Shown here piece by piece: positions 10,601 to 25,354 of a stretch of DNA of 64,000 nucleotides. Under the pieces are notes generated by a model that was not told the origin of the DNA, made no database searches, and saw only the letters and a list, made by a program, of their open reading frames with translations. Location: positions 19,981,509-20,045,508 of the forward strand of contig NW_019211458.1 of the NCBI RefSeq assembly GCF_002443255.2, given 5' to 3'. A program made the translations under genes and the position numbers. The DNA is from Varroa destructor (lineage: Eukaryota > Arthropoda > Arachnida > Mesostigmata > Varroidae). Position 1 is the stretch's first letter; each line of letters begins with the position of its first letter.

Positions 10601-13600
10601 CTCCAAGATGGAATAGGATATATGCCTATAACGACACATTGACCGGCGCAGACAACATCTGCATGTTTATGCAATGGTAAATTCGAAACGACTTGTGGCT
10701 TATTGAAACGTAACAACATACTCAATAGTGGTAAACTTCAAATTAGGCAGTTTCTTGTACGCCCGTGATGCGGTCGATTGAAGACGGCAGTGAAACATAT
10801 GAGGTTTAGCCAATATTGGTACCTTATTTCTACAGCTTATAGGATTCGTCTAGTCTCGATAAGTGGCAAAATTTCGATTTTCACATATCGCAGTAGGTAT
10901 ATATTATGTATACAACATTTTATATAGAGCTTCATTTTGCATGAACTGATTAACAGGATGGATACAGGATAAGCATGTTGGCGATTACAAGCTCGAACTT
11001 TCCATGACTCTGTGTTATTAATGAATATGTTTGTAGTCTGGGTCAACGAAAGTGGGCGGGTCCGCTTTTGTAAATGCGGCTGCATGTCTTGTAATCACGT
11101 GGAGATCTTGCTGGTGACATCGGCTTAGAACGGTAGACAATTTTTTTGGGCCAACAACGACTCGGACGCAAGAAAATACTGTCAGCATCGTAGCAGGTTA
11201 TTAGCAGAACGGGAATTTAGTGCCAATAAATCAATGGTAATTGCCATAACCAATCTCGATCAATAGCAGGACTACATTAAAAATGCTGTTTGTATCACCA
11301 AACAGCGCCAGCAGGGTTACGCAACGAAACCAAAGAAAAAAGAATTCGGTTTACGAGCTCCAAAAGTATCACCAAGCAGCGTTACCCTAAATAATTAATA
11401 CGTATTATAGCCATGATGATGATAGCAACTATCACAGCGCCAATCACCTTCGAAGTGACAACTACACGTTTCGGAACGTGGGTCTAACCCCTAATGCCTC
11501 GACCAGAGAGCAAAACAAGCAAATCGTCTGCTGTACTGTCAGAATTAATGGTCAGATTTCTGCTATGAGCATTGTTCGGTCAGAGTAGCTTGAGGTAGCC
11601 CAAATAAAGAAAGTCTATAATTTATGCCGCACCTGCGGGCCTTAATATTTACCTTTCCGCTAACTATGCATTTTCATCCAAAGACGCGAAACACTTTTTC
11701 CTCATATAACATCTTTGGGACATGTTTTATCCTCATCTCTTTGCCTTTGCTCTCTTCTATAGAACGAGAAAATAATTGCATGGTGCCGATCTGCACCTTT
11801 CGGCCGTATAGCATACAGGCGGTAAACATTTACGCATGTCTTTGCTGTCTTCTGCTGATCCGCTCAAAGCGACAAGAGCGATCAGAATCAGTAGCCAAAA
11901 CACAAAGCAGCAGCAGACGTTCGTTCTCGTCGCAGGACTGTCCTTCGTAAAGCTAAAGCCAACACAATTGGATAACCGATAAAATTCGCCGTTGATTTGG
12001 CTGTTCGTTTAGGTGCAGCTTCTGTTGTCGCCGTCATCAAAGCCGACGCCAAGACCGCCGCCATTGAGTGACCTTCAAAACGGCAAATACAACAACGGAC
12101 AAAGCAGCGGTAGTCATTGCAAGAAGCTGCATCACTATCACCGGTGCTACTGCTACCATAGAGGCATGCTGACTGAGGCGCCGCCGCCATCTTGACCACT
12201 AAAGCTGGGAAAAGCACCACCCATGGCTTCGTATAGTATTTGCGGTATCCCCCATTTGCATCGTCCTTTGGCAAGGCAGTGCGCGCCATTCAGTGCGGAC
12301 CCGCGCTGTGGCTTCTCAACAACGCTGCCAGGCCAGTTTGGACAGAAGTAAAACAAACAAAATATCGCTGCCAAGAAAAGCGGTACCACCACAATCAACA
12401 TCAGCCATCAGCGTCGTCAACACAGGAGCATCGTACGAAATGTCTGATCTCGTAGATGCCGGCCCGTCAAGCGCAAGTGCTGCTACTACTGCTTGAGCTA
12501 TGGCGATTCCTCTGTTTGTTTGGACTGCTAGGACTATGATACGTATACGCTGCCTAGTTCTTTTGTCTTGTTTCTCGGTGGCATCTTTTTGTTGTTTACA
12601 CAGTTGATGCCCACCATTTACTACCACGGCCATCGATTAAACCAGACTGCGGCTGCAGGAGGCAAAGTATCGTCGAGATAACCGCATCCTATACAGCAGC
12701 ATCTACTAACTACCGTTTCCCTGTAGGATTAAACAGGGAATAATGCTCGTTCTTGTCGGTGGCTGGATACGTGCATATTTAAACACAGTGAAAAAAACAC
12801 TTAAAAAAGATAAGCAACAGATCAAGTGCACCCTACCGAAAAAGGCACAGCCAGAAGATACCTGAATCTCCTCATTTCGCCGTTGACGATCGTACATTAG
12901 ACACATCTTTAACAAGTGAATGCCAATGGTGGCATACCGTGTTGGTGGCGACGCGCTACGGGATATGGGCATGATTCTTCAGCTTTTTTCAGTAGTTTTC
13001 TTCTGCAAAAATGGCAATTCATAACCAGTTTTCTGGTAGAGACACCGTCGACACGCTGGTATATTTCGTGTTTGAATTTTATTGTATGGTAGTTACTGTT
13101 ACTGCATAAGAAACCAACGTGTGACCATATCATCCGTCAATGCAAATGGATGGCACTTTTTGTTTAATCACGCAGCCCCGCGTATACGATATTCGTAATA
13201 AATACGATGCTGGCACGATTACTACTACTTTGGGATATACACTAGAGGTCCATGATTTTACTTAGAAAAAATAAGGCGGCGTAGTAAATGCCGCCTGAAT
13301 AGTTCGTCTGTTCTGCACAAATCAATGTTTCCACTAACGTCTGCTGTCGGCTCATCCTAACTACCGTTATTTGAACTATGAAATGCCAAACAAATTTGAG
13401 AAACTTAAAGGTTACTGCTTAGGTTCAACTTACTCGGATCGACTTCAGTTACACTTAACCGAGAAATGGACTTTAATTAATAACATTATCATTATTGTGC
13501 TGACAATGCCTCATGTGACCAATGACAAAAACCCAGGTAAGTTTAAGGTGTTCACGAAGAAAAACATCACGCTTTTGCGGGAACTTTAGGCAAAACAGAT

Positions 13601-14400
13601 AAGACAGTCGCGTCAATTTCTATACGAAAGCAAGAATAGACAAAACTTTACTCTAAGTACTTTTTAGCTATGCCTTACAGGTTGCCCCACAAAGTGTAGG
13701 TTGATTTTTAAGTTTGCTAGACCATGATTGCCATCGAAACTAGCTTAGTACCGGCGAATTTCAACGCGACTTTCCTCTTTTTTTTTTCGACTTTTACATG
13801 TGATTACTATGACTGTATATCCTTTTTATGGCGCACTAGAGGATGTTGCACTGACCAGACATGGGCATAAAAAGTTCCTGCATCGGCGGTCACCTTTGCC
13901 CCTACAGTTTTTCTGGTGATCGTCAATGCAACCAAGCCGCGAAAAGAAGCACCGGATAATGTCTCCGCCGCTGCTGCAAGCAGAAACTGTGTGTGATGTT
14001 TATGTTCAACAGGAAACCGGTTACGTAATGCAAGAGGCTGTAACATTCAAATTGTTATCTCATGTGAATCTCAGCAGGGCTGATGAACTAGCAACAATAA
14101 CGGTATTGGTAGCCACGAATAGTAGACGCCACTATGTTCGAACTGTAACAATTGAGAAGTTGAAGTAGACACCATTTTTCTTACTGTTATTATCATCGGC
14201 TATTATGTGGCAGCTAAAGGAAACGGTTGCCACCAATAAATACATAACATCCCAAGAGCACGTAGCCATAAAGACGGAACAATGTTTCTCGCACCTACTG
14301 ACTCATTGGATGACTGATTCGAGCAACAGTCACAGGCGATCTCTGCACAGATCGGCGAAACAGAACGAAACAACGATCGAAAAACAAAGGCCGGACACAA
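4621..14400 (-). other. Large tropomyosin intron, first part (no gene found)
   Basis: Start of the ~26-kb intron between the short-isoform first exon and exon 3. I see no supported gene. A (TA)9 run lies at 10255-10272. GC-richer, CAA/GCT/GCC-trinucleotide-rich islands at about 8.8-9.3 kb and 11.9-12.7 kb leave long frames on both strands, for example a 152-codon minus frame at 8847-9305. These are Asn/Ala-rich with no domain and overlap equally long opposite-strand frames, so I treat them as composition artefacts. Confidence 0.6.
10255..10272. repeat. (TA)9 microsatellite
   Basis: Pure TA run within the large tropomyosin intron. Confidence 0.95.
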
Positions 14401-17400
14401 AAGGCAACGCCAGGTAAAACATGGACTTTTCTGTTGAGCGGGTTCGCGGTGATCGGTCCTGCGTTCGTACGTTCCGTTGTGGATTCGACTAGTCAGTCGG
14501 CTTTGATGTGGCTGTCGTCGTTAACCTGCCGCTTTGGAGCTCTGGTAAAGCAATTGCACGCCAGAGGGGTCTGTTCACAGCTTCGGCCTCACTAAAGGAT
14601 CACGAGATCAACGACCTGCTTTTCCCGGCCTTCCTAACAGAGTCGGCTCAGACAGTTGGCCACCGCTGCTGGTATCGCTAGACCGCTTTATTCGAACAGA
14701 CAGCGCGATCGACGCCGTTGCGGTCCAGTGGTCCCGAAGTCCGTTAGCCGCTATTAAAGCAGTAGCGGCAGCCCCTACCGCTTTGGAGACTACAACCGGA
14801 GGCGACATTGCTACACGAGAACTTAACCAAATTGGTCAATGTTAGACACATCGAAACGCCGATGCACACATTTCGATAATATGGCTGCCTTCAGGCGACA
14901 GTAGTGCCACATTGACCGCCGCGTTTCCGAAACGCTTGGCGCTTTAAGTAAACTCCGCAACAGACGACGCACGCTAAACAAAGATTGTTCATTAACAAAT
15001 AACAATCGACTGGATCGACTCGATCCGATTTTCTCGACTCTCAGTTTGATGGTTCTCTAAAATTCATCGGTGCTATTTCTGTTCGCCATATTCGTTGCTG
15101 CTAATTGGGCTCTACGTATCGGTGCGATCCGTCGACCGTCCACTGCTGATGCGGAACAAAGCTGTCACGTACATACGTTCCTTTGTTAGGTCAGACGCAC
15201 GACTGCTGCCGCCGCCGCCGCTGTGTGATCTGTCGTTACTGTCTCATCTGTAATTGGAATACAACTAGATCAGGCTGATAGCTGCATTGTAATCTGATTC
15301 AGCAGCGATCCGAGTGACCTGACCAACTTATTCATAGGTCAAAGAAATGACTCTGTGTAATAATGTTATCGGATTATTTTTCTTTCCTCAGCTCTACACA
15401 CGAACATCCACTCCTAGCAGTGGTTCTTTCCCGTGCCATTATAGATACGATAGACAACATGTTGTATACGAATTTTTCCTCCCCAGCGATGCTGTTTCGT
15501 TCCAATTGCTTTCAGGGCTTCGATGCATTAGTTGCATGCCTAACTTTTCTTTTTTTCTAGTTACAGCATTATCTGCCGTAGCTTCGAAGCAGCAGTTGAT
15601 CGGCAAGAACTTAAGGAGTTTTAGTTCAATATGGGTCCGCCGCGTTCAGCGCGCCAACGTGTTCTCAACGTGCGGGGCCAGCTAGTTGCTCGCGCGGATC
15701 TCCCTCAGACCGACGACACCATCCACCTCATTCAGATGTACGCCATCAGGGCAGTACCCATAATGCCAGTACAGCAGAAGCAATTTTTGCGATCACTGCT
15801 ACTGCAGTATCGTCGTTTGTCATCTTCGAAGTTAAAATGTGTCATTTGCTACTGATTTCACTTTCAGCTTTTGCTCCGGTCTCACCCACGCCTTAATCAT
15901 AGTAATGTACATGGATCATCGTAGCCTTCTTGTTCAGCGACGGGGTATGAGTGGCCTCATTACAACGATGCGCCGTAGTTAGCAAACGGTGAGGAAACCG
16001 TTGATGAGAACACTTGGGTGGTTGTAGTGCTGATGTTGCCGTCGATGCCACCGTTCGATGCGGCTAAGCCAGCAACGTCGTCACAACCACGTAACGAACG
16101 TAAGTGTCAATGGACGACGGTACGCGAGTTTACGCAGATACGCGTGAGCAGGACAAAACAGTAGTATAAGTAACAGAACACGAATGACGTGAAAAAGTCC
16201 GTTTTTGAATCAGGCTAGCACCGGCGTACGCGGACATGATACACGCTATGTTTGTTTCGTGCACGTACGCACGAAAGTCGACAAGAACTTTAATTTATTC
16301 GGCTAGTTAATATCAAAGCAAAGCGGGCGGTGCTAGCGATAATACGAACGGTTTTCCGTTCAGCAACTGACAGCTGAAATAGATAACCAATGTATAATAT
16401 ATAGCATATACAAATATAAAGTATAGCTAACAAATATCGGGCTGTCATCGACTCTCCAGTTTAACTGCTTATCAACTTGGTTACAAGCTACATCGTATTC
16501 ATAAATTTGACAACGAAATAAAGCTAAAGTAGTACAGTTACGCTCGGCTTGTTTACCTGTTGGCTCGTTATTGCCTAAAAGCTTTTTGTTTCTCAATGCT
16601 TCGTTATCTTTTATTGGTGTCCAGGCCTATTTCGTGACCATAGACGCGCCTATCACCATCAGCGGAATCGTCCGCGACGAGCAGAAGGGCGGAGCCTCCA
16701 GGAGAAGATCCAAATGACGCAGCAATAGGACCTAATAGCGGAAACAAAAAGCACGTTCTCTGTCCTTCTGTTCAGCAGAACGTCCAGTATCGCAGTAATC
16801 GTAGTGACCCTAGTAGTTGTAAATGATAGCTTTTAGCAGTCGATGGTGCCTTAATGCCTGCGACTGTACAAGCCGCTATATCCATCAGTAAAAGTAGAGC
16901 AAACTACTCCCGTTTCGTCAGGTTCGTTCATTACGTCGACAGCTGCGAGCCGATGACGACTCGATTCAACTACAGCTCCAGCAGAAACAGCAACAGCAAC
17001 GGCCGTTTCAGAAGCCACGCATTCTGCCGTCTGGATGTGCGAAGCAACGAGAGAGTTTCCGTTCAACAGTTTGGAAGTTATCCAGGGCCAGAAAAAGAAG
17101 AAAAGGAAAAACGCGTCTACAAAGGACAACTATTATTACTACGGCCAGGTAGCGCGAGAAGGTTTTGGGTCGACCCAGCGGATAGATGGTTTTGGAATGA
17201 GACAAGTGCAACGACGTTGTTACCAGTTCATCTTCACGCTTTTTCTTTCTCCCTCTTTCGACTCGGACTGCTACAGCGTCTCGCGCCACGCTCGCTTTTC
17301 GTTGATCGATTTACTCCTTCGTTCGTCGCCATGGCAGTTAATGCCACCGTCGTCATCGTATTGGCCGTTCAATACGACGATCTCAGCACCAACCATCGGC

Positions 17401-20400
17401 GCTCGAGGCAATCACAACCTCCGTCCGTCGGCATCGATAACATTGTGCTGACCAGCAAAACGACGGCGAATGCTAGAAATACTAGTAGCAGTAGATTATG
17501 AAGTGTTACAGAAGAAGCTGCAGTGGAATCATACGAGAACAACGAGAAGCGGACACGTATCAGGCGCTGCGCGACTCCCGCATGGCGTTGATCTTGATTT
17601 TAGTGGAACTGACTGCGGCTGGCCGGGCTGTTCCTGCCGCTGTTGCTCACGATGGTAAAGCCAGCCAAATAGTATAGATAGGGAGAAGAGCTATTATTGT
17701 TGAAGCTGGCGGTGGCGAAGTTCAATGACTTCGAAAATATGGAAGAGATCGGCCACGCTAACAGCGCTGCAGTCGAAATAATCGAGACACGACAGAAGCC
17801 GTAGCTATGCCAACATATGATACGATATGATTGTCTCGGAACAAAGCTTCATAACGATACGTGCGTGTGTGCGAGTGTGTGTCTGTGTCGGTGTCCTGCT
17901 GTATCCAGTCGCTCTTGTGCTGTGCAAAAGGGCGCCCGCTGCTGAATACTTCGTTAACATACCGGAGTACGATTCTTGCGCATAACAGACCGCACGCTAT
18001 CATGCGCAGTGTTAAACAAGTAGATGGACATTAACGGGAACAGCATGAAGTCAAAGAGAGCCTCAGATAATATTTCACGACTCAACCTAGCATAATATAG
18101 CCTTTGACAAATTTCGAACGATTCTCGAAGTTTCGTCTTCTCCATAGAGGATCATCGTGTTGACAACGTATGCATTGCTAGTCATGAAAGAACAAAAAAA
18201 TGACAAATTTCAGTTCCATTGTATAATTGAGAGCGTTTATACGTCACTCCTCTGCCTGATAATATTCAGATATATATAGTCTAAGCATTTCTAACTCCAT
18301 GTAGATTCATACCACAGCTGGCATTCATGATGTTGCGCTCAACGTGCAGTGTAAGCCTTTCCGCCGTTTAGGAACGCTTGCTTGTTTCATAAAAGAAAAA
18401 CAAAAAAAAAACTGTTCCTAGAAACGAAAAGTTGACTACCTTAAAACTACCGGGGGCTAGGAGCGAACGGCGGCTACGGATCCGTACGACTGACATCAGA
18501 CGGTATCCTAGCGCCTATTGACGCGACTAGAAAAACTGCTTACTGTAAACATGTGTCGATTGCACGTCGCGCGTGCAGCATCTAAACGGTGCTCACCAGC
18601 GCCTCCACAACCTCGTCTCACTGTTTTTAGCCTAGCAAAGATCAAACTGACGGTCAATATCGTAGTTTGGCCTCGCACCGACCATAATCGACGAATATCA
18701 GTAAAGCTACAACTACCGTAACCACTCTCGATGACAACTGACTGCTTCGGTATCACCATTTCTATAATAATAATGCAACCCCTGTTACCGCTAATGGCTA
18801 CAACCCCATTTTATGGAAGACGCCCACTACACTGTAGTTTTTACAGCAGCCTTGTGAAAACAACCGAAGTATAATAACATGATTTTGTCCACGTTGTGTT
18901 AGAATCTACACTTTGAAACAGGACCCGTTGGATACGCTTGCCTAAATGCTCATCTGTGCATAACGACCGCTCGTGATGCCATGATGATATTATAATTAGC
19001 TAGTTTTCAACATGCTAATCGTTTTGCTTAGTATTGTCAGCTGAAGGGAACTACGAAGTGCACCTTCTTCATTCGAATATAGAACAATGTTTCCTTTCTT
19101 CAATAATGTAAGTCTTCAATAAAATAGTATGTAAGAAAGGGAGCTACGGTAATGTCGACATACAACGAGACGCATTCGGGCCGTTTCTCATCGCGGTGCG
19201 CCTATTCTGAACGCCAGTAAAAGACAAGCAAGTTCCGCAGATAACGAGAAAATAAACGAAACACGAATAGTAGAAGTTACGTCATCAAAACGACCGCCAT
19301 CATCATCACAGTCACCATCATGTCCACTTGTTTTTCTTCTTATTATTATTGCAGCATACCTACTGTTATTAGCGGGGCTTCCAAGAATTAAGCGTTTTAT
19401 AGCGGCAGCAACAACCCCCACCAAAGGGGGAGAGAGGGGGGCACGAAAACTTTTCGACACCGGTGATGTCCAACTTCGCCCCCTTCGATGCCAGAAAAAG
19501 GAACAGAAGAAAAGCTCTTCAGCACCTTAAAAATGGCTGCATGCTGACTGGTGACCAACATATAGTAGAAGCATTTTTTGTGCCGATTACCAGACCATTC
19601 GTTCAGTTCATATGAAAAAAGGTAACATGATGTCATGCCACGGCGTTTTCTTTCAGCGTAAACACCGCCGTTACTTCTCAGCTGATTCTTGGCAAGCTCA
19701 TTTATTGAAGCTCAAGTACGGAATAACACGACGGAAACGAAAAGAAAAACATTCAATGCTTGAGCATTTTCTGTCGTACCGACTCCCGGAATTCAGTGCG
19801 TGGCAACTTGCAGACTCTTCTTGGCGCCGGGTAAGTTTCGACGTAAGATCTTCCTGCCATTCACTAACCTGTTGAAATATGAAATGACGTCGGTGCATAC
19901 TAGTTTGTGTCAACGTAAATAAACTCACGTGGCGAAGGTGCCAGGAGTATCGTTGGGCATCATCGCTCGTGATGTAAGTCAGACCCCAATGTCTAAATAA
20001 CACAGAAAATGATCACCGCTTGTTTATATTTGGCTTTGCTACGAAACTGCACCGTAATAACATCTGTTTTGTTGCTACAAATGTAGCCAAACATAAGGAT
20101 GATTATCGGCCTATTAACGCAGGGGTTAATACTGCTTTCATTAGCAGTTAACCACAAGGCACATGTCAGTTGGCCATCGAAGGGAGGTCATCTGGGTTCG
20201 GCAAGGACACGATTGGTGCACACAAATGGGGCGAAAAAGGCGAGTACATAGATTATGTACATATTTAACTGTAGAAAAAGCTTCAAGTCAGATAGATATA
20301 CATGACGGTAACTTAGTAAACAAAAATAAAGTTACACTTCGGAAACTGCACCGCCAATAAGACTAATTTCGAACACAATTCTGTCAGTTGAATACTGCGC

Positions 20401-22250
20401 ACCGAATTGCCCAAGGTCTGTACCTTTACGCCTGTGGGCATACTAGTTACAGACAGAGCTATACAACTTCGAGAACTGTGCAAATTATTAACCTAAAAAC
20501 ATTACTAAGCTGACCAGATTTTACAGCTTTCCTCTATGATTTTGCTTTCGGTATGAATCATCAGTGTATGCTATTTGTGCATTTTGCGTCCTGTTTAGTC
20601 AAAAATATCGGACAGGCATGCTTCCGATACGCGTCTATTGAAAGCCGCACGATACTGTGGACCGTGCATCAGACAATTATATCCGTACTTAAACCGTTAC
20701 ATCTACTGTTTACTCTTCCGTAGAGGAAGCAGCCTTCAATTCCTAATTAGTTTGATGGGACCCATCAGTGAACTCTCCCAATAGTGTGTACGATGTTCAT
20801 GGCATCCTTCTGGCCATTGCCGACGCTTCTAAATAACAGCCGGAAGCATGACGTTCTTTGTGATGAAGAGGTTGCCGAAAAATCCCATCTAGTACATTCA
20901 TTTAATGCTTCTAGATCTTTAATGACCATTTCCATCTGGTTAAAAATAATTGGGTTCGTAATGTCCTATGAGCATCTGGCTATATATAGATTGCCTTACA
21001 ACAACAACAGTTAACTAAAATGGCCCCTTTCTCATAATAAAACTCGAACAGGGGTTGACAAGCATAAGTAAGCATCATCAGAGATACAATTTTCACTCTA
21101 GTTAACATAATTACAGAGCCACTGAAGTATGCCACTTCACCGGCGTAACTTCGAAACGAAAATGCCTCTTGCGCTGCCTTTCACACGTCGCAAAATCAAT
21201 GAAGAAAAGGAAAGATGTATATGGATTAACCAGGGAGCGATAATACGGCAATCAATTATCTTACTTTCCACCTGTCTACCGAGTTGGCAAGATCACTGTA
21301 GTTAATTTAGCCAAAATAGGAGTACACCTGGAAGCCCTGCAAATCGCTGGTATCTCTCGAATGAGACTCATTAACTTCTCTTCCCAGTTTCGTTGTCTCC
21401 CGTCCTCTCCTTATCGTTCTTACTTTTCGTTGCTTATGATGAGAATCACAGCAACATCGTGGAAATCGACCGCAGCGGACTGCATACAGATTTCAACCGA
21501 ACACAAAGGACCTTTCTACTCATAGACCCGGAGCGAATCGTGGCGTGGCGTCGCTTGCAAAAAGAAGAAGCTAAGAAGACTAGACACTGCTGCAAGCTCA
21601 AAAAAGCGCTGGCAACCTTCGAAAATGGTGGACGCTTTCTCAACCATCGTACCGACACCACCGAAAGACGGAAGGAAGACTGCAGGACGACAGAGCGACG
21701 GCCATATGTAGCGCATAATGTCGTCGACGTATCTCATAAACTCGTCGTTTTTATATGGATGCTATCGCCATTCGACACGAGCTGCCATCTGGTGTCGAAC
21801 CTCTGGTTTTGGTTTGATTTTTTTTGATAGCCGAGCAAATTACTTTCGTCCATGTTCGTATAGAATATAAAATGAGAACACTGCTACGCGTCGTGTCATT
21901 TTGCCGTAGTGCGATAATATCGCAGTGGCAGAATTGGCATTTTCCGCCTGGCCATCGCAGCTGATATTCAGTAATGTTGAAGGGCTAACTGACAATAATC
22001 ACGATAATAACAATAATAGCACACGTGGAAAGGGTGGCGGTAGGTAATCAGTTGGCTGCAGGAGAGGGAAGCCCGACACAGCGATGACCAAAGAAGATGA
22101 AAAAAAGCCGCGTAAAAGATAAAAAAAAAAAACATTATGTTGTACTACCAATATTTTGATGTCTCTTTGATTTTATTGTCTGCTCTTTGTTGAGTCATCC
22201 GCTGTCGTCTGTACCGTAACAGCGAAAAGTGGTGCATAATAACTTATAGA
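14401..22250 (-). other. Large tropomyosin intron, middle part with GC-richer island (no gene found)
   Basis: A GC-richer stretch of about 14.4-17.7 kb contains (CCG)-rich sequence near 15200 and the longest open frame in the window (16854-17501 plus, 215 codons). That protein is Ser/Arg/Asn-rich, has no recognisable domain, and is overlapped on the other strand by frames of 92-93 codons. The island could be an enhancer, a nested non-coding transcript or simply compositional. From 17.7 to 22.2 kb nothing else is recognisable. Confidence 0.55.
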
Positions 22251-23225
22251 TGCTGCAACAGCTTTTTCTTCCTGAAGCCGTTATCTACAGGTCCAGCGAT
22301 GGTCAGCCGCGTGCGTTCTGTTCGACTTTACCATTGTCATCTGTTCCGCAGTCACTAATAGTCATCTTTAATAATGTTAGAAAACCACTTGAGCAGTATT
22401 GGGATAATATTGACTGTCGCCGAAGGCACAAACGTTACGCAATAGAGAAAACCAAGGAAAATAGATGTAAAAAATCTTCCTTCGGCTTGAAGCGTCTTGC
22501 ACCAGGCTGTACAGTGCAGTGTCTCTCATGGTTGTTGTTAGCATTGTCAGACGCAGTTTGTCAATGTCTGATGCCGCTCGAGTTAAGATTCATGTGTGGG
22601 CGACGAATCATCTCGTTTCCTTAACCGTATTTCAATGTGGATTAAGTCATTTACCATGCATGTATCCGTCTGTATGTCGCCCCCCAATAGGAAATTGTTG
22701 TTATGTTTCAGCCAGTAGCAGAAGAAACGCTCCGTCGCACTTGGGTACGAAATAGCTACTGTCTCTGGTATGGTGATCAAGTGACGCCTTTATACGGCTT
22801 CTAATTAGACAGGCGGTAAGCAAGCTGGAAGGTAACATTCTATTGAGCCTACTACCGATGGCTTTGGAAACCGACGGAGAAAATCGTCGCGTAAGGATCG
22901 TCGCTGCGGCCAGGCCGTCGACACCAAGCGCTGCTGACGCTGTTACTAGTGGACACCGCGACCCAATTTCAACGGGCAAGCGTATTCGCTAGACATCAGC
23001 ATCTTCAGTAGCATTACCGCAGCTCGCATCTCCGTCCCAACCGCAATATCGATAACAAAACCGCAACGCTTCGAATTACTCTGCTGTTGTTACAACAAAT
23101 AGATGTTTAACAGGAAGCTATCGTCGGCGTAAAACGCCAGCAGCAGCCGTTGTTACTACACGACAACTGAAGTAAAGAGTGATTCTGATCCAGTAAAATT
23201 TCAACTGCCGCAATCAAAGCAACAA

Positions 23226-23272
23226 TCTAAATGCAGAGTAACTCACTTAGGGTGAGTTACTCTGCATTTAGA
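23226..23272. repeat. Perfect 21-bp inverted repeat with 5-nt loop
   Basis: Left arm 23226-23246, loop TTAGG at 23247-23251, right arm 23252-23272. All 21 pairs are complementary (core CAGAGTAACTCAC / GTGAGTTACTCTG). The arms are too short and perfect for an old transposon terminus and too short for a typical animal pre-miRNA. It may come from a template-switch event or a foldback element. Confidence 0.95.
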
Positions 23273-25337
23273 CTGATGGAAAGCCGAGCAAGTTGTTCCG
23301 GAACAAGACGTCTATTTGGCTTGGTAAATGTATACCTGTCAGCTATTGGTACTTGATTCAGTGTCATGATATTCTAGCGATATAGATCTATAGAAACTGA
23401 GAGTAGAACCTGCTTTATGGCATTATTAGAACGCCCAAACCTTTCAGGTAGCCGGTAACATCTCTGATATCACCATATGGTATTGTGCTCTATACAAAAT
23501 GCTTTTCCTTTACACACGCTATAACGCAGCGTAGATCAGCGTAAAGGCTAGTTCTTGCGTAAGCCTCATTGACCAAGCACGTACAACGCTCACAGATAGT
23601 TAATTTACTAAGTTGATATTGAAGTGAACTATAATTTCAAAGTGAGAAACAACCACTTCCAGTTTTGAGGTAACTAGAAATTTACGCCAATCCACAACGA
23701 CGCTGCGGTTCATTCTACAGCTACCCACATAAAATCCGACGTGGGTTTATAGAAAATTGTTGAATATACTGTGTGTATGCTGACTCTATCATCTTGCCCC
23801 ATTATTTTCTTGTAAAATGTTGTCTTTCCAGAATGAGCTGTTGTGTATTTGCAGTTAAAATCGTATCGCCGGTTCTAACGGTCGAGTCCTGGTTATATTG
23901 TTAGCTGTATCATTTCTAGTTATCCTCGTGTTTGCCTTTTATGAACGGGTGCGCCCCGCTGAATCTCAATAGAAGAGATGGGTGCTTGCTCGGCCGTCTG
24001 CCAATTCTGTCCAGTAATTACTGGCTTATCGATGGTGACGAAATGCATTTTGAGTTGATCGGTGTTCATACCTGACGCGATGGCGTGGCATGGTGCGAAC
24101 TCGTATGTTTCTATAGTTGAGCTCTTCTATCACAGTAAACAGCCGTTGGTCCTAGCTCAAACGTAACTGCGAGTGAGCCGCTGATGTTTCGGAATAATAA
24201 CAGATAGAACAACGCTGGACGAATCCGCACGAATTTATTGGCCGACAGAGAAGAGTACAGCATACGAAAGAACAGAAAATAGTCCTCGACCACACAACAA
24301 CTGCCCCGGGTGGCCATCATCTCGAAACTAGGACGAGATGCTGTGATACAGAAACACGAGGCCATTAAAGTTGAAGATATTACTAGAAAGTAACGATACA
24401 TAAATCGGCAATTAATCCTAATCGGTTGATTTTGCAAATACTTGCACAGTCTCAGCAGGAGATAAGGTACGTTCGCCAAGTGCAAGCAAATTATATTGCG
24501 GCGGATGGATGAGAGCCCGGAATAACAACTAGACAATGGAAATCAACGTGAAACCGTAATAACAACGTAAGTATGACCGTAAGAGCTCTAATAAACACTA
24601 CGGCTTTTGCCGCTATCGTAACAGAATAAACAGTAGAAGCATCGACTATAACTATGGGAGTTGTTATAGCGCAGCTTAGTATTAGACGCTAACAATAACT
24701 GTAGGACAGTTTGCCTGACGACGTCATCTTGGTACCTATGTAGATCCTGCTGATTGTTCACAGGACATTTTTATTGGCTGGTCGATCTACTGTAGAAAAT
24801 ATACACACCAATTAAATAGAACGTAACGCATGTTTCGTACTACAGCAGTCAGTGCTGGAATACTATAATGTGTGTGTACATTCTGGGTTTAACTTTCCGC
24901 CGATGCTGACCTTTTTCGCCGCGACCACTCTCTAATAGTGCCGGTCCTCGGTCGACGACCGTGGCTTTGAAACCGTTGGGTGCGGCGGAAGCTATAATCA
25001 TCAACAATGTCATTGTCATCATACCCATCACCATCATGGTCATCAGGATCATCGTCGCCACCAGTTCAGAAAAATGCGCCCCATCGTGAGCGTGACATTA
25101 GACTAGCGGAACGTGGCCATGTTCAATGTAAGCAGTGATGTCATATTGCCGAAGAACGACGGGAAGTCATTTTGGCGTTGCTCGTAGAATCACCACGATT
25201 AACTATTGAAACCGCACGTTCCTGTGGCAAGAGCACACTGTTGTGTGGAATAGTTGCTCGATATAGCCAGTCGATAAATCCGTTAGTTAGCCGTGCGATT
25301 CAGTTAACAGTGATGATCTATTTCAAAAGAAGACATT

Positions 25338-25354
25338 GCTGCTGCTGCTGCTGC
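25338..25354. repeat. (GCT)n trinucleotide run
   Basis: Five full GCT units plus GC, immediately followed by AATTGC. It is a short intronic microsatellite. Confidence 0.9.

Noticed and set aside
16632..16718. Short plus-strand stretch AYFVTIDAPITISGIVRDEQ after an acceptor-like GGTGTCCAG
   Set aside because: Looks protein-like but is about 30 codons, matches no family I know and has no partner exons.
21516..21800. Minus-strand frame containing FMRYVDDIMRY, resembling the YxDD box of a reverse transcriptase
   Set aside because: The flanking residues lack any other RT motif, a stop lies just upstream, and the rest of the frame is Phe/Leu/Ser-rich. A single short motif is expected by chance.
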